Shown here in pieces: positions 1 to 9,700 of a stretch of DNA of 64,000 bases; position 1 is the stretch's first letter; every line of letters begins with the position of its first letter. The position numbers were made by a program, and so were the translations under genes. The notes under the pieces are model-generated. The model was not told the DNA's origin, did not search any database, and saw nothing but the letters and a program-made list of their open reading frames with translations. Location: the NCBI RefSeq assembly GCF_902498915.1, contig NZ_CABVLQ010000001.1; one strand, written 5' to 3'. Source of the stretch: Escherichia ruysiae. Lineage in GTDB: Bacteria > Pseudomonadota > Gammaproteobacteria > Enterobacterales > Enterobacteriaceae.

Positions 1-241
1 CAGAACCTAACTCAAACAACGTTTGCTGTGTGACGGGCTGCTTTTTTGCTACGTCCGCATAGCCCCAGGTAAAGTAATAAGGTTTACCCTGATAAATCAC
101 CGCCACCGCCATGCCAGGGATTTTGTGTTGCTCTATAAGCGGAGTCATTGTGCGATGCACAATATCGTTGAGCTGTTGGGGGGCGGAGAGTGCGGAGCAA
201 GAAGCGGTAATTAATAAGGCGCAGAGCGTCGTTTTGAACAT
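1..241 (-). CDS. ampC: AmpC class C beta-lactamase, 5' part only
   Basis: This is the start of the chromosomal class C beta-lactamase, a periplasmic serine enzyme that hydrolyses cephalosporins. The reverse strand from the ATG at 241-239 encodes 80 residues: a signal peptide (MFKTTLCALLITASCSALS), then the mature start APQQ. The window edge falls right after codon 80, which should be the acyl-ester serine of the SVSK motif. The rest of the gene lies outside. About seven of the 80 residues differ from the K-12 protein as I remember it. Expression is expected to be low, because promoter and attenuator look wild type. Confidence 0.95.
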   Translation of the reverse strand, partial: MFKTTLCALLITASCSALSAPQQLNDIVHRTMTPLIEQHKIPGMAVAVIYQGKPYYFTWGYADVAKKQPVTQQTLFELGS

Positions 242-263
242 AGGGTCTGGTTTCCATACAAAA

Positions 264-284
264 CGGCCCGCCTATGGCGGGCCG
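264..284 (-). terminator. ampC attenuator / frd terminator hairpin
   Basis: A perfect 9-bp inverted repeat (CGGCCCGCC / GGCGGGCCG, 3-nt loop) lies between frdD and ampC. On the reverse strand it is followed by GTTTTGT. It matches the known ampC leader attenuator, which also ends frd transcription. The stem is intact, with no sign of the disrupting changes seen in AmpC hyperproducers. Confidence 0.85.
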
Positions 285-303
285 GATTTACATTGGTGAT
301 GCG

Positions 304-663
304 TTAGATTGTAACGATACCAATCAGCGTGACAACTGTCAGGATAGCAGCCAGACCGTAGAAAACCCATTTGCCCGCAGGCACGTGGATTTTCAGATCG
401 TGCATCGCGTGATGCATACGGTGTAAACCACACCACAGCGGCAGGACGATCATCAGGAACAGGAATACGCGACCAATGAAGCTCTGTGCAAACGCCAGAA
501 TGCGCTCATAGCTCAGTGCATCGCCCGGAAACAGGCCCAGTGGTAGCAGAATGCCAACCAGCAGGATCATCACCGGCGCAATGATGGCGCTCCACATACC
601 ACCGGCCCCGAAGAGGCCCCAGAATACCGGTTCGTCAGAACGCTTTGGATTTGGATTAATCAT
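304..663 (-). CDS. frdD: Fumarate reductase membrane anchor subunit D
   Basis: Smaller membrane anchor of quinol:fumarate reductase, the terminal enzyme of anaerobic fumarate respiration. With FrdC it holds the FrdAB catalytic dimer at the inner membrane and forms the menaquinol sites. The protein is 119 residues, starts MINPNPKRSDEP and has three hydrophobic segments. The start at 663 is chosen because GGAG precedes it; an upstream in-frame codon would add ten unfamiliar residues. It is the last gene of frdABCD, 10 nt after frdC. Its 3' end contains the ampC promoter. Confidence 0.97.
   Translation of the reverse strand: MINPNPKRSDEPVFWGLFGAGGMWSAIIAPVMILLVGILLPLGLFPGDALSYERILAFAQSFIGRVFLFLMIVLPLWCGLHRMHHAMHDLKIHVPAGKWVFYGLAAILTVVTLIGIVTI
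308..335 (-). promoter_or_regulatory. ampC promoter inside frdD
   Basis: On the reverse strand TTGTCA (335-330) and TACAAT (313-308) are separated by 16 bp, overlapping the 3' end of frdD. These are the standard weak E. coli ampC promoter hexamers. The T at -32 (TTGACA) and the 17-bp spacer typical of hyperproducers are absent. Confidence 0.85.
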
Positions 664-673
664 CTCAGGCTCC

Positions 674-1069
674 TTACCAGTACAGGGCAACAAACAGGAT
701 TACGATGGTGGCAACCACAGTTACCGCCCAGAGACTTTTGATAATTGGCTCTGGTCCCATTTTTTCGTCTTTTACAATGATATTGGCCGCTTTCGGTGCC
801 AGCTCAAACCAGGTTTTGGTGTGCAGCAGGGCTGCCGCCAGAGTAATCAGGTTGATGATCACGATAACCGGGTTTTGTAAAAAGTCGACGAATCCCGCCC
901 AGGCTTCCGGGCCATTTTTCAGGGCAAACAGCCCGAAAATCAGTTCAATGCTGAACCACACAGCCGGAACCGCCGTGCCTTCGCGCAGCATGTAAAAGCG
1001 ATAAAACGGCAACTTCTTCCACCAGGTGGACGTCATTGGCCGTACATACGGTTTACGTTTAGTCGTCAT
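674..1069 (-). CDS. frdC: Fumarate reductase membrane anchor subunit C
   Basis: Larger membrane anchor of fumarate reductase (131 residues, normal length). The protein starts [17 protein letters not shown] and has three transmembrane stretches. Together with FrdD it carries the quinol-binding sites that pass electrons to the iron-sulfur subunit FrdB. It is third in frdABCD, 10 nt after frdB, and is expected to be made under the anaerobic FNR control of the operon. Confidence 0.97.
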
Positions 1070-1079
1070 GTTGCACTCC

Positions 1080-1814
1080 TTAGCGTGGTTTCAGGGTCGC
1101 GATAAGAAAGTCTTTCGAACTTTCTACTTTGCCCTGCTGAATGGCCGCAGCCGGATCGACGTGTTTCGGGCAGACTTCGGAGCAGTAGCCCACGAAAGTA
1201 CAGCTCCATACGCCGTTCTGGCTGTTTAACTGCGCCATACGCTCCTTCTTACCGTGGTCGCGGCTATCTTCGTTATAACGATGCGCCAGCGTAATGGCAG
1301 CCGGACCAATGAACTCTGGGTTCAGGCCAAACTGCGGGCACGCGGCGTAGCACAGACCACAGTTGATGCAACCGGAGAACTGGTGATATTTCGCCATCTG
1401 CGCCGGGGTCTGGATGTTAGTACCCTGATCCGCAGTGCGGGAGTTGCCGATGATGTACGGTTTGATCGCTTCCAGACTTTCGATGAAGTGGGTCATATCG
1501 ACGACCAGATCGCGTTCGATCGGGAAGTTAGCTAACGCTTCAACCTTCATACCGTCGGTGTAGTCACGCAGGAAGGTTTTACATGCCAGTTTCGGTACGT
1601 TGTTAACCATCATGCCGCAGGAACCACAAATCGCCATACGGCAGGACCAGCGGTAGCTCAGGTCTGGTGCCAGGTTGTCTTTGATGTAGCCCAGCGCATC
1701 CAGTAATGAGGTGGTTGCGTCATAAGGCACTTCGTAGAATGCGCTATGCGGTGCGGTATCGACTTCCGGGTTATAGCGCACCACCTCGATTTTCAGGTTC
1801 TTCATCTCAGCCAT
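1080..1814 (-). CDS. frdB: Fumarate reductase iron-sulfur subunit
   Basis: Iron-sulfur subunit (244 residues) that wires electrons from menaquinol to the FrdA flavin. Cysteine motifs are visible for all three clusters: [10 protein letters not shown] plus a later Cys for [2Fe-2S], then [12 protein letters not shown] and [12 protein letters not shown], which supply the [4Fe-4S] and [3Fe-4S] ligands. The start [11 protein letters not shown] at 1814 overlaps the frdA stop by 8 nt, which implies translational coupling. A longer reading would add 19 arginine-rich residues that are frdA tail out of frame. Confidence 0.97.
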
Positions 1815-3615
1815 TCGCCTTCTCCTTCTTATTGGCTGCTTCCGCCTTATCGGCTGCATCCGCTTCGCCACCGTAAACGCGTTTAGCTGGCGGCAGCGTA
1901 GTAATCTTCACGTCGCTGTACTCCAGGCGGGTAGTGCCATCAGCATCGCGGAAGGCGAGGGTGTGTTTGAGGAAGTTGACGTCGTCACGCTCGGTGCAAC
2001 CTTCGTCCAGACGCTGGTGTGCGCCGCGAGATTCTTTACGTGCCATTGCGGAGTGCGCCATACATTCAGCAACGTTCAGACCGTGACCCAGTTCAATGGT
2101 GTAGAGCAGGTCGGTGTTGAACACGCTGGAGGTATCGGTGATGCGCACGCGCTTGAAGCGTTCCTGCAGCTCCGCCAGTTTGTCGATGGTTTTCTGCATC
2201 AGTTCCGGTGTACGGTAGATACCGCAACCTTCTTCCATGGACTGACCCATTTCGTCGCGGATCTTCGCCCAGTTTTCGCCGCCATCCTGGTTAACCAGAT
2301 CTTTCAGACGCTGCTCAACGCCAGCAACCTGGGCATTGATTGCCGCATCGTTGCCATTACCGGCGGTAGATGCGCGTTCCATAGCTTGCTCACCCGCCAG
2401 ACGACCGAAGACCACCAGTTCTGCCAGCGAGTTGGAACCCAGACGGTTTGCACCGTGCAGACCAACAGAAGAACATTCGCCAACGGCAAACAGACCTTTA
2501 ATACGGGTTTCGCAGTTCTGATCGGTTTCGATACCGCCCATGGTGTAGTGTGCGGTCGGACGTACCGGAATCGGTTCTTTAACCGGATCGACGCCAACGT
2601 ACGCTTTCGCCAGTTCACAGATGAACGGCAGACGTTCGTGCAGTTTTTTCTCGCCCAGATGACGCAGGTCGAGATAAACCACATCGCCACGTGGCGTGGA
2701 GATGGTGTTACCTTTACGCCATTCGTGCCAGAAGGCCTGAGAAACTTTGTCGCGCGGACCCAGTTCCATATATTTGTTTTTCGGCTCGCCCAGCGGCGTT
2801 TCCGGGCCCATACCGTAGTCTTGCAGATAACGGTAGCCGTTTTTGTTGACCAGAATACCGCCTTCACCACGGCAACCTTCGGTCATCAGGATACCGGAAC
2901 CTGGCAGGCCGGTCGGGTGATATTGAACGAATTCCATATCACGCAGCGGAACGCCATGGCTCAGCGCCATACCCATACCGTCACCAGTTACGATACCGCC
3001 ATTGGTGTTGTAGCGATATACACGACCCGCACCGCCGGTTGCCATGACTACCGCATTAGCGCGGATCTGTACCAACGTACCTTCCATCATGTTCATGGCT
3101 ACCAGGCCGCGAACATGACCATCATCGACCAGAATATCCAGCACGAAGTGTTCGTCAAAACGCTGGATCTGCGGGAATTGCAGAGAGGTCTGGAACAGCG
3201 TGTGCAGCATATGGAAGCCGGTCTTATCGGCGGCGAACCAGGTACGCTCGATTTTCATGCCGCCGAAGCGACGTACGTTGACGCTACCATCCGGGCGACG
3301 GCTCCATGGGCATCCCCACAGTTCCAGTTGGGTCATTTCGGTTGGGCAGTGGTGGACGAAATAATCCACGACATCCTGCTCACACAACCAGTCGCCACCC
3401 GCTACTGTATCGTGAAAGTGATATTCGAAGCTGTCATGATCCTGCGCGACAGCGGCGGAGCCCCCTTCAGCGGCAACGGTATGGCTGCGCATCGGGTATA
3501 CTTTTGAGATTAGTGCGATTTTTGCATTTGGATTTGCCTGCGCGGCAGCAATTGCAGCACGTAATCCCGCGCCACCGGCACCTACAATGGCAAGATCGGC
3601 TTGAAAGGTTTGCAC
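1807..3615 (-). CDS. frdA: Fumarate reductase flavoprotein subunit
   Basis: Catalytic subunit (602 residues) reducing fumarate to succinate on the cytoplasmic face of the membrane. Visible are the N-terminal dinucleotide motif [10 protein letters not shown], the [10 protein letters not shown] segment with His45 that carries covalent FAD, the HPTGLPGSG and CRGEGG active-site segments, and the C-terminal FAD motif around [13 protein letters not shown]. Translation starts at a GTG (3615) preceded by GGAGGA. It is the first gene of the operon, divergent from epmA. Confidence 0.98.
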
Positions 3616-3720
3616 GACATTCCTCCAGATTGTTTTTATCCCGCAGCACCGTACTTCAGGGTAAGTATCTGAAAGTTACGGCCTGCGAACGCTATTCCAC
3701 TGCTCCTTTATAGGTACAAC

Positions 3721-3760
3721 AGTATAGTCTGATGGATAAGTCTGAAATTTGACGAGATCG
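3721..3760 (-). promoter_or_regulatory. frd promoter with possible FNR site
   Basis: On the reverse strand a TATACT -10 (3726-3721) lies about 105 bp upstream of frdA with no good -35, as expected for an activator-dependent promoter. About 25 bp further upstream, TCGAT-CTCG-TCAA is a degenerate match to the FNR consensus TTGAT-N4-ATCAA. FNR control of frd is established in E. coli; the exact site is my reading. Confidence 0.5.
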
Positions 3761-3939
3761 ATTTTTTTAGCGTGCCAGGGGGCTAAATTATCACTGAAGA
3801 TGATTAATTTAATTACTAAACCATCATATTGCGGTTTTTTTAGTCGCCGTCCACCGTTGATTGATTCCTGCGTAAAATTTGTCTCGCCGCCGCGTTGCGA
3901 GTAGACTTCGTGCCCTTGTTAAAAACTGGAGATTTTACT

Positions 3940-4917
3940 ATGAGCGAAACGGCATCCTGGCAGCCGAGCGCGTCTATTCCTAACTTATTAAAACGTGCGG
4001 CGATTATGGCGGAGATCCGTCGTTTCTTTGCCGATCGTGGAGTGCTGGAGGTGGAGACGCCTTGTATGAGCCAGGCAACGGTAACCGATATTCATCTGGT
4101 CCCGTTTGAGACACGTTTCGTTGGCCCCGGGCATTCGCAGGGGATGAATCTCTGGTTAATGACCAGTCCGGAATACCACATGAAACGCCTGTTGGTGGCC
4201 GGTTGTGGTCCGGTATTCCAGCTGTGCCGCAGCTTCCGTAATGAAGAGATGGGGCGTTATCACAACCCTGAGTTTACTATGCTGGAGTGGTATCGACCGC
4301 ACTATGATATGTACCGGTTGATGAACGAGGTGGACGATCTTCTGCAACAGGTGCTGGACTGCCCGGCAGCAGAAAGCCTCTCTTATCAGCAAGCCTTCTT
4401 GCGTTATCTGGAAATTGATCCGCTCTCTGCTGATAAAACGCAGTTGCGGGAAGTGGCGGCAAAGCTGGATCTCAGCAACGTTGCAGATACCGAAGAAGAC
4501 CGCGACACGCTGCTGCAACTGTTGTTTACCTTTGGCGTGGAACCGAACATTGGTAAAGAGAAACCAACTTTTGTGTACCATTTTCCAGCCACTCAGGCAT
4601 CACTGGCACAAATCAGTACCGAGGATCATCGGGTCGCAGAACGCTTCGAGGTCTACTACAAAGGTATTGAGCTGGCGAATGGTTTCCATGAATTGACGGA
4701 TGCCCGTGAACAGCAACAACGCTTTGAACAGGATAACCGTAAACGTGCGGCACGTGGTTTACCGCAGCATCCTATCGACCATAACCTGATCGAAGCTCTT
4801 GAAGTTGGTATGCCCGACTGTTCCGGCGTGGCGTTAGGCGTTGACCGCCTGGTGATGTTAGCACTGGGCGCGGAGACACTGGCAGAAGTGATCGCCTTTA
4901 GTGTTGACCGGGCATAA
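3940..4917 (+). CDS. epmA: EF-P beta-lysylation ligase EpmA
   Basis: Class II lysyl-tRNA synthetase paralogue (325 residues) lacking the tRNA anticodon-binding domain. It ligates (R)-beta-lysine to a conserved lysine of elongation factor P, which helps ribosomes through polyproline stretches. The class II motifs FRNEEMGRYHNPEFTMLEWY and GVALGVDRLVML are visible. The start is MSETASWQPS at 3940; an upstream in-frame codon would add 15 residues without a good ribosome site. It is divergent from frdA and followed by a hairpin. AmiB in this window carries a run of eight prolines, the kind of sequence modified EF-P helps translate. Confidence 0.97.
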   Translation: MSETASWQPSASIPNLLKRAAIMAEIRRFFADRGVLEVETPCMSQATVTDIHLVPFETRFVGPGHSQGMNLWLMTSPEYHMKRLLVAGCGPVFQLCRSFRNEEMGRYHNPEFTMLEWYRPHYDMYRLMNEVDDLLQQVLDCPAAESLSYQQAFLRYLEIDPLSADKTQLREVAAKLDLSNVADTEEDRDTLLQLLFTFGVEPNIGKEKPTFVYHFPATQASLAQISTEDHRVAERFEVYYKGIELANGFHELTDAREQQQRFEQDNRKRAARGLPQHPIDHNLIEALEVGMPDCSGVALGVDRLVMLALGAETLAEVIAFSVDRA

Positions 4918-4943
4918 TTCTGAAAAATTGGCTAAAATCCAAC

Positions 4944-4972
4944 ACAGAATGGCGTAGCTGACGCCATTCTGT
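4944..4972 (+). terminator. Hairpin after epmA
   Basis: A perfect 12-bp inverted repeat (ACAGAATGGCGT / ACGCCATTCTGT) with a 5-nt loop begins 26 nt after the epmA stop. It is followed by a loose T-rich stretch (GTTTTCATTTTT) rather than a clean T-run. It is probably the epmA terminator. Confidence 0.6.
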
Positions 4973-5014
4973 AGCATATGTTTTCATTTTTCCGCTAAAG
5001 CGCACAATTTAAGA

Positions 5015-5135
5015 CTGGATGTTTGCTATCATCCAGGTATCAATTCTGTTTTAGTTTTATTGTTGCCCACCAATCGGTGGGTAGTGCAGTTAGTTGGCGC
5101 GTTTAATATGCGCGCTGAAATGAAGGATGATTTCA
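5015..5135 (+). other. Hairpin-rich leader upstream of yjeM
   Basis: Four short perfect inverted repeats lie nearly end to end before yjeM: CTGGATG/CATCCAG (5015-5036), CCCACC/GGTGGG (5066-5081), GCGCG/CGCGC (5097-5115) and TGAAAT/ATTTCA (5116-5135). The last one places the GAAGGA ribosome site in its loop, and its 3' arm ends on the A of the ATG. This suggests translation control by RNA folding. I do not recognise a known riboswitch family. Confidence 0.45.
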
Positions 5136-6637
5136 TGCCTCACACGATAAAAAAGATGAGTCTAATTGGACTCATACTGATGATCTTTACTTCAGTATTC
5201 GGTTTTGCGAATAGCCCTTCGGCTTATTATTTAATGGGATATAGTGCGATTCCGTGGTATATATTTTCTGCATTATTATTCTTTATTCCATTCGCCTTAA
5301 TGATGGCTGAAATGGGGGCTGCCTATCGCAAAGAAGAGGGCGGTATCTATTCCTGGATGAATAATAGCGTTGGACCACGTTTTGCTTTCATCGGCACATT
5401 TATGTGGTTTTCCTCTTATATCATTTGGATGGTGAGTACCTCCGCTAAAGTCTGGGTGCCGTTTTCTACTTTCCTCTATGGTAGCGATATGACCCAGCAC
5501 TGGCGCATTGCTGGGCTTGAGCCTACGCAGGTGGTTGGGCTGCTGGCTGTAGCATGGATGATTCTGGTTACCGTCGTTGCCTCGAAAGGGATTAATAAAA
5601 TTGCCCGTATTACTGCGGTGGGCGGTATTGCAGTAATGTGTCTTAATTTAGTATTGCTGTTAGTAAGCATTACTATTTTGTTATTAAATGGTGGGCATTT
5701 CGCGCAGGATATTAATTTCCTGGTATCACCGAATCCGGGATATCAGTCCGGTCTGGCGATGTTATCTTTTGTCGTATTTGCCATTTTTGCTTATGGCGGA
5801 ATTGAGGCTGTAGGTGGGCTGGTAGATAAAACGGAAAACCCAGAAAAGAACTTTGCTAAAGGTATTGTTTTTGCCGCTATTGTTATTTCAATCGGTTATT
5901 CGTTAGCAATATTCTTATGGGGCGTCAGCACTAACTGGCAGCAGGTATTAAGTAATGGTTCTGTTAACCTTGGTAATATTACTTATGTGCTGATGAAGAG
6001 CCTGGGGATGTCTCTGGGTAATGCACTGCATTTATCACCTGAAGCGTCATTGTCGCTGGGCGTATGGTTTGCGCGTATTACCGGACTTTCCATGTTCCTC
6101 GCCTACACCGGTGCGTTCTTTACGCTTTGCTACTCACCACTGAAAGCGATTATTCAAGGGACGCCGAAAGCCTTGTGGCCGGAGCCGATGACGCGCCTGA
6201 ATGCCATGGGGATGCCATCCATTGCTATGTGGATGCAGTGTGGGTTGGTTACTGTCTTCATCCTGCTGGTTTCCTTTGGCGGTGGCACCGCATCGGCGTT
6301 CTTTAACAAGCTGACGCTGATGGCGAACGTTTCCATGACCATTCCATATCTGTTCCTCGCGCTGGCTTTCCCGTTCTTTAAAGCGCGTCAGGATCTCGAC
6401 AGACCGTTTGTGATTTTCAAAACGCATATGTCGGCAATGATCGCAACTGTGGTTGTTGTACTGGTGGTGACATTTGCGAACGTCTTCACCATCATTCAGC
6501 CTGTAGTTGAAGCCGGAGACTGGGACAGCACATTGTGGATGATTGGCGGGCCTGTCTTCTTCTCGCTGTTAGCGATGGCGATTTACCAGAACTATTGCAG
6601 CCGCATGGCGAATCAGCCTCAGTTAACTTTAGATTGA
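5135..6637 (+). CDS. yjeM: Putative amino acid transporter YjeM (APC family)
   Basis: Inner membrane transporter of 500 residues with about 12 to 13 hydrophobic segments, in the amino acid/polyamine/organocation superfamily and closest to the glutamate:GABA antiporter group. The N-terminal GLILMIFTSVFGFANSP has the broken-helix character of TM1. The substrate is not known. The start MPHTIKKMSL at 5135 is chosen because GAAGGA precedes it; a longer in-frame reading would swallow the leader hairpins. It is monocistronic, between epmA and the converging mscM, and its leader folds into several stem-loops. Confidence 0.93.
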   Translation: MPHTIKKMSLIGLILMIFTSVFGFANSPSAYYLMGYSAIPWYIFSALLFFIPFALMMAEMGAAYRKEEGGIYSWMNNSVGPRFAFIGTFMWFSSYIIWMVSTSAKVWVPFSTFLYGSDMTQHWRIAGLEPTQVVGLLAVAWMILVTVVASKGINKIARITAVGGIAVMCLNLVLLLVSITILLLNGGHFAQDINFLVSPNPGYQSGLAMLSFVVFAIFAYGGIEAVGGLVDKTENPEKNFAKGIVFAAIVISIGYSLAIFLWGVSTNWQQVLSNGSVNLGNITYVLMKSLGMSLGNALHLSPEASLSLGVWFARITGLSMFLAYTGAFFTLCYSPLKAIIQGTPKALWPEPMTRLNAMGMPSIAMWMQCGLVTVFILLVSFGGGTASAFFNKLTLMANVSMTIPYLFLALAFPFFKARQDLDRPFVIFKTHMSAMIATVVVVLVVTFANVFTIIQPVVEAGDWDSTLWMIGGPVFFSLLAMAIYQNYCSRMANQPQLTLD

Positions 6638-6650
6638 TTATCTGCAATAA

Positions 6651-6679
6651 CAACTCATCGCCAGTCCGGCGATGAGTTG
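6651..6679. terminator. Convergent hairpin between yjeM and mscM
   Basis: Perfect 12-bp inverted repeat (CAACTCATCGCC / GGCGATGAGTTG, 5-nt loop) 13 nt after yjeM, in the gap between converging yjeM and mscM. No T-run follows on either strand, so terminator strength is uncertain. Confidence 0.5.
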
Positions 6680-6786
6680 TCAGGAAGAAATGCGTTATGG
6701 ATGATACTCTCCGGAGCCGGAGATAACTGAAGATGAAGTTAAGCTGCTAAATTAGCCACGTTGGCGTCATTTGGCAGCTTCACACA

Positions 6787-9700
6787 TTACAAACTTCCCG
6801 CCTGGCGACGTCTACCCGCAGAAGTTAATGTCCTTCCCGTTTGTTTACCGTTCAGACTTTCCAGACGCATCTGGAAAGGCGGGAATGGCATATCGATACC
6901 GTGGGCGTGGAAGCCTGCCAGAATCAGCTGGTGGATCTCATGGCGTAGCGGCATACGGTGACCCATCTCAGCGGCGTAAATACGCAGCTCGAAAATCTGA
7001 ATCCCCTGTTGCAGATCCACCAGGAAGACTTCCGGTGCCGGATTGTCGATCACCAGCGAGCAGCGACGTGCTGCGGTGAGCAGGATCTCCGTCACTTCTT
7101 CACTGTTGGCATCGGCAGGAGCCGGAATCGTCAATACCACGCGCGTGACCGAGTCAGAGAGCGACCAGTTGATAAACTGCTCGGTAATAAATGCCTTGTT
7201 CGGCACGATAATCTCTTTACGATCCCAGTCGCTGATGGTGGTGGCGCGGGTGTTAATTTTCGTCACGCTACCAGTGAGATCGCGAATCGTCACCGTATCG
7301 CCAATGCGAATCGGTTTTTCGAACAGGATGATCAGGCCAGAGATAAAGTTGGCGAAAATCTCCTGCAAACCAAAACCGAGACCAACACCGAGCGCAGCGA
7401 CCAGCCACTGCAATTTCGACCACTCAATACCAATCATTGAGAAGCCGACCAGCCCGCCAATCAGCATCAGCAGATATTTGGTGATGGTGGTGATGGCGTA
7501 ACCCGTACCCGGCGTTAAATCGAGGTGCTGCAAAATTGCCAGCTCCAGCAGCGCGGGCAGGTTGCGCACAAGCTGCGTGGTGATAATAAATACCAGAATG
7601 GCAATCAGCACCGCACCGAGGGTAATCGGTTCCAGACTTTCCACGCCCTGCACTGTTGATGTGACATCCCATAGCGAAATATTTTCGAGGAAGCCAAAAG
7701 CAGAATGGATTTCTGACCACAGCACGATGACCGAAAGCAGGGCGATCAGCATCAGGATTGAACGCACCAACCGCAAGGATTGCGCGCTGATAGCATCGAG
7801 ATCGACTTCGCTTTCATCGACTTCAATTGCCCCTTCCGGGCTACTGTGATGATGCGCTTCTTCTTCGCCACGCGCACGTTGCGCTAACATCTCTGCCCGT
7901 CGATGCTTCGCCCGGTCAAACGCCAGCCTGCGGCGCTGGATCAGCATCCAGCGGCGGATAACGTGATAAACCACCAGCAACAGGAACCAGATGGCGACCG
8001 ACGTTTCCAGCCTTGCCAGCAGAGCTTGCGCCGTTGCCAGATAACCCACCGCAGCGGCGAGAATTGCGACCAGCGGCGCGCCAATCATCATGTTCCACAA
8101 CATATGGTTGGCAATATTGTCACCGCTACCTTCTTTGTTGAGATACAGCGGGATACCGGCTTTTTTCAGGCTGAGTGTGACTACCGCCAATGCACCGCAA
8201 ATGAGGATAAAGCAAAGACGGCCCAGCGAACCGGAAAACTCGCGGTCGTCGAGATTATCGAACATCATCAGCGCCATAATCAGCGGCACAATAAGCCCGA
8301 TGCTCATCAGATAGTAGCGCATCCCACGGGAAACCCGTTCGCGCGGCCAGCCAAAATGAGCGATAAACAAGCCGTTCGGGCGGGCAAAGGTGGCGCAAAT
8401 CATCACTACCCACAGCAATGGCACGGTGGCCGTAACGCCATCGCCAATCGCCACCGCCAGCGGATAAGGCCACGCCTCGCGCAGCCCGTAGCCGAGCGTC
8501 ATCCACAGCACTGGCAGCGGTGACGCGACGAGAATCGACCAGAAAAGAGTGCGTAACGTCAGCCAGAAGTGATCCTGAGTCACTTTGCCGACTTTCGCCG
8601 CCGAACGTTCAAGAAAACGGGTGAAATAGCGGCGCGAGTAAATACTGCAACCGACCAGAATCAAAGCGCCAAACAGTGGCAAAATCGTCTCTTTGCTGGT
8701 CAGCATCATCATGGTGGCTTTACCCAACTGACTGAAGGTGTCCAGCGAGATCAGACGGCGTAGATCCTGGGCGATTTCCAGCGGCCAGGCGATGGTCATC
8801 GGGCGCACGTCAGAAGTCCAGAACAGATAGCGGTGCGTCGCTTCATTGACCTCTTTCAGTGCATCTTCCAGTTGTCCGTTGGAGACTTTCAGCTTGGTCA
8901 GTTCAAGCAGTAGCGTGTCGCCACCCTGGAGTAAGGAGTTCAGTAACTCACGCTGAGTGCGTAGCTGTGCTTCCAGAATACGGTTTTGCTCGGCGGTCAG
9001 CGGCTGACCGTCGGCCTGATGGATTTGCCGTAGCAGCGGCTGTTTATTGAGGAGATCCTCATAACGTAACCGTTGCACGCGCAACTGCGCCATTTCAGTA
9101 TCCAGTTGCTGCGGTTTGGGCATTTCCGGCAGTCGTGCCACTTGTGCCCGCAGTGCTTCGCCGAGCAGGTTTGACGAACCCAGCCATTGTGATTGTTCGC
9201 GTAGCGTATTCAGCGCCTGCCGAACCTGCAACGTCTGGCTGGTAGCCTGACGTTGCTGTGAAGCGACGAGCTCCATCCGCTGCGCCTGCTGATTCAACGC
9301 CGCCGACAGCTCGCGGTTAATTTTGAATTGAGCGACGATATCTTTCGGCAAATCGGCACTGCTTTCTGCCAGTAATTCGGTGCTTTCCAGCGCCCGTTCC
9401 GCTTCCAGTTGGCGTTGGCTATTCAACTGGTTACGCAATGCCTGCAAATACGCATCCAGTTGTTGACTCTCTTTTTCTGCCAGTGCCGAACGCAGACGCG
9501 CCAGTTCCTGACGATTATTGGCAGAAAGTTGCGCCAGTTCGAGTTCATCGACCAATGACTTCAAACGCGCGGAGTCGGCCTGCAACGCGAAATTTTGCGC
9601 CTGATTAAGCGGACTATTTCCCGTGAGTGTTCCCAGACGGCGCTCGATTTCATTCAACTGGCGGCGGGCGTCGGTTTGCTGTTGCGGTAGTTGATTTAGT

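Noticed and set aside
308..335. Possible AmpC hyperproduction promoter
   Set aside because: The hexamers are TTGTCA and TACAAT with a 16-bp spacer, the wild-type weak form; the attenuator stem is also intact.
1963..3507. 514-residue forward frame opposite frdA
   Set aside because: Shadow of the GC-biased frdA reading frame; no ribosome site, odd composition (His/Thr/Gln/Phe-rich), and frdA is certain.
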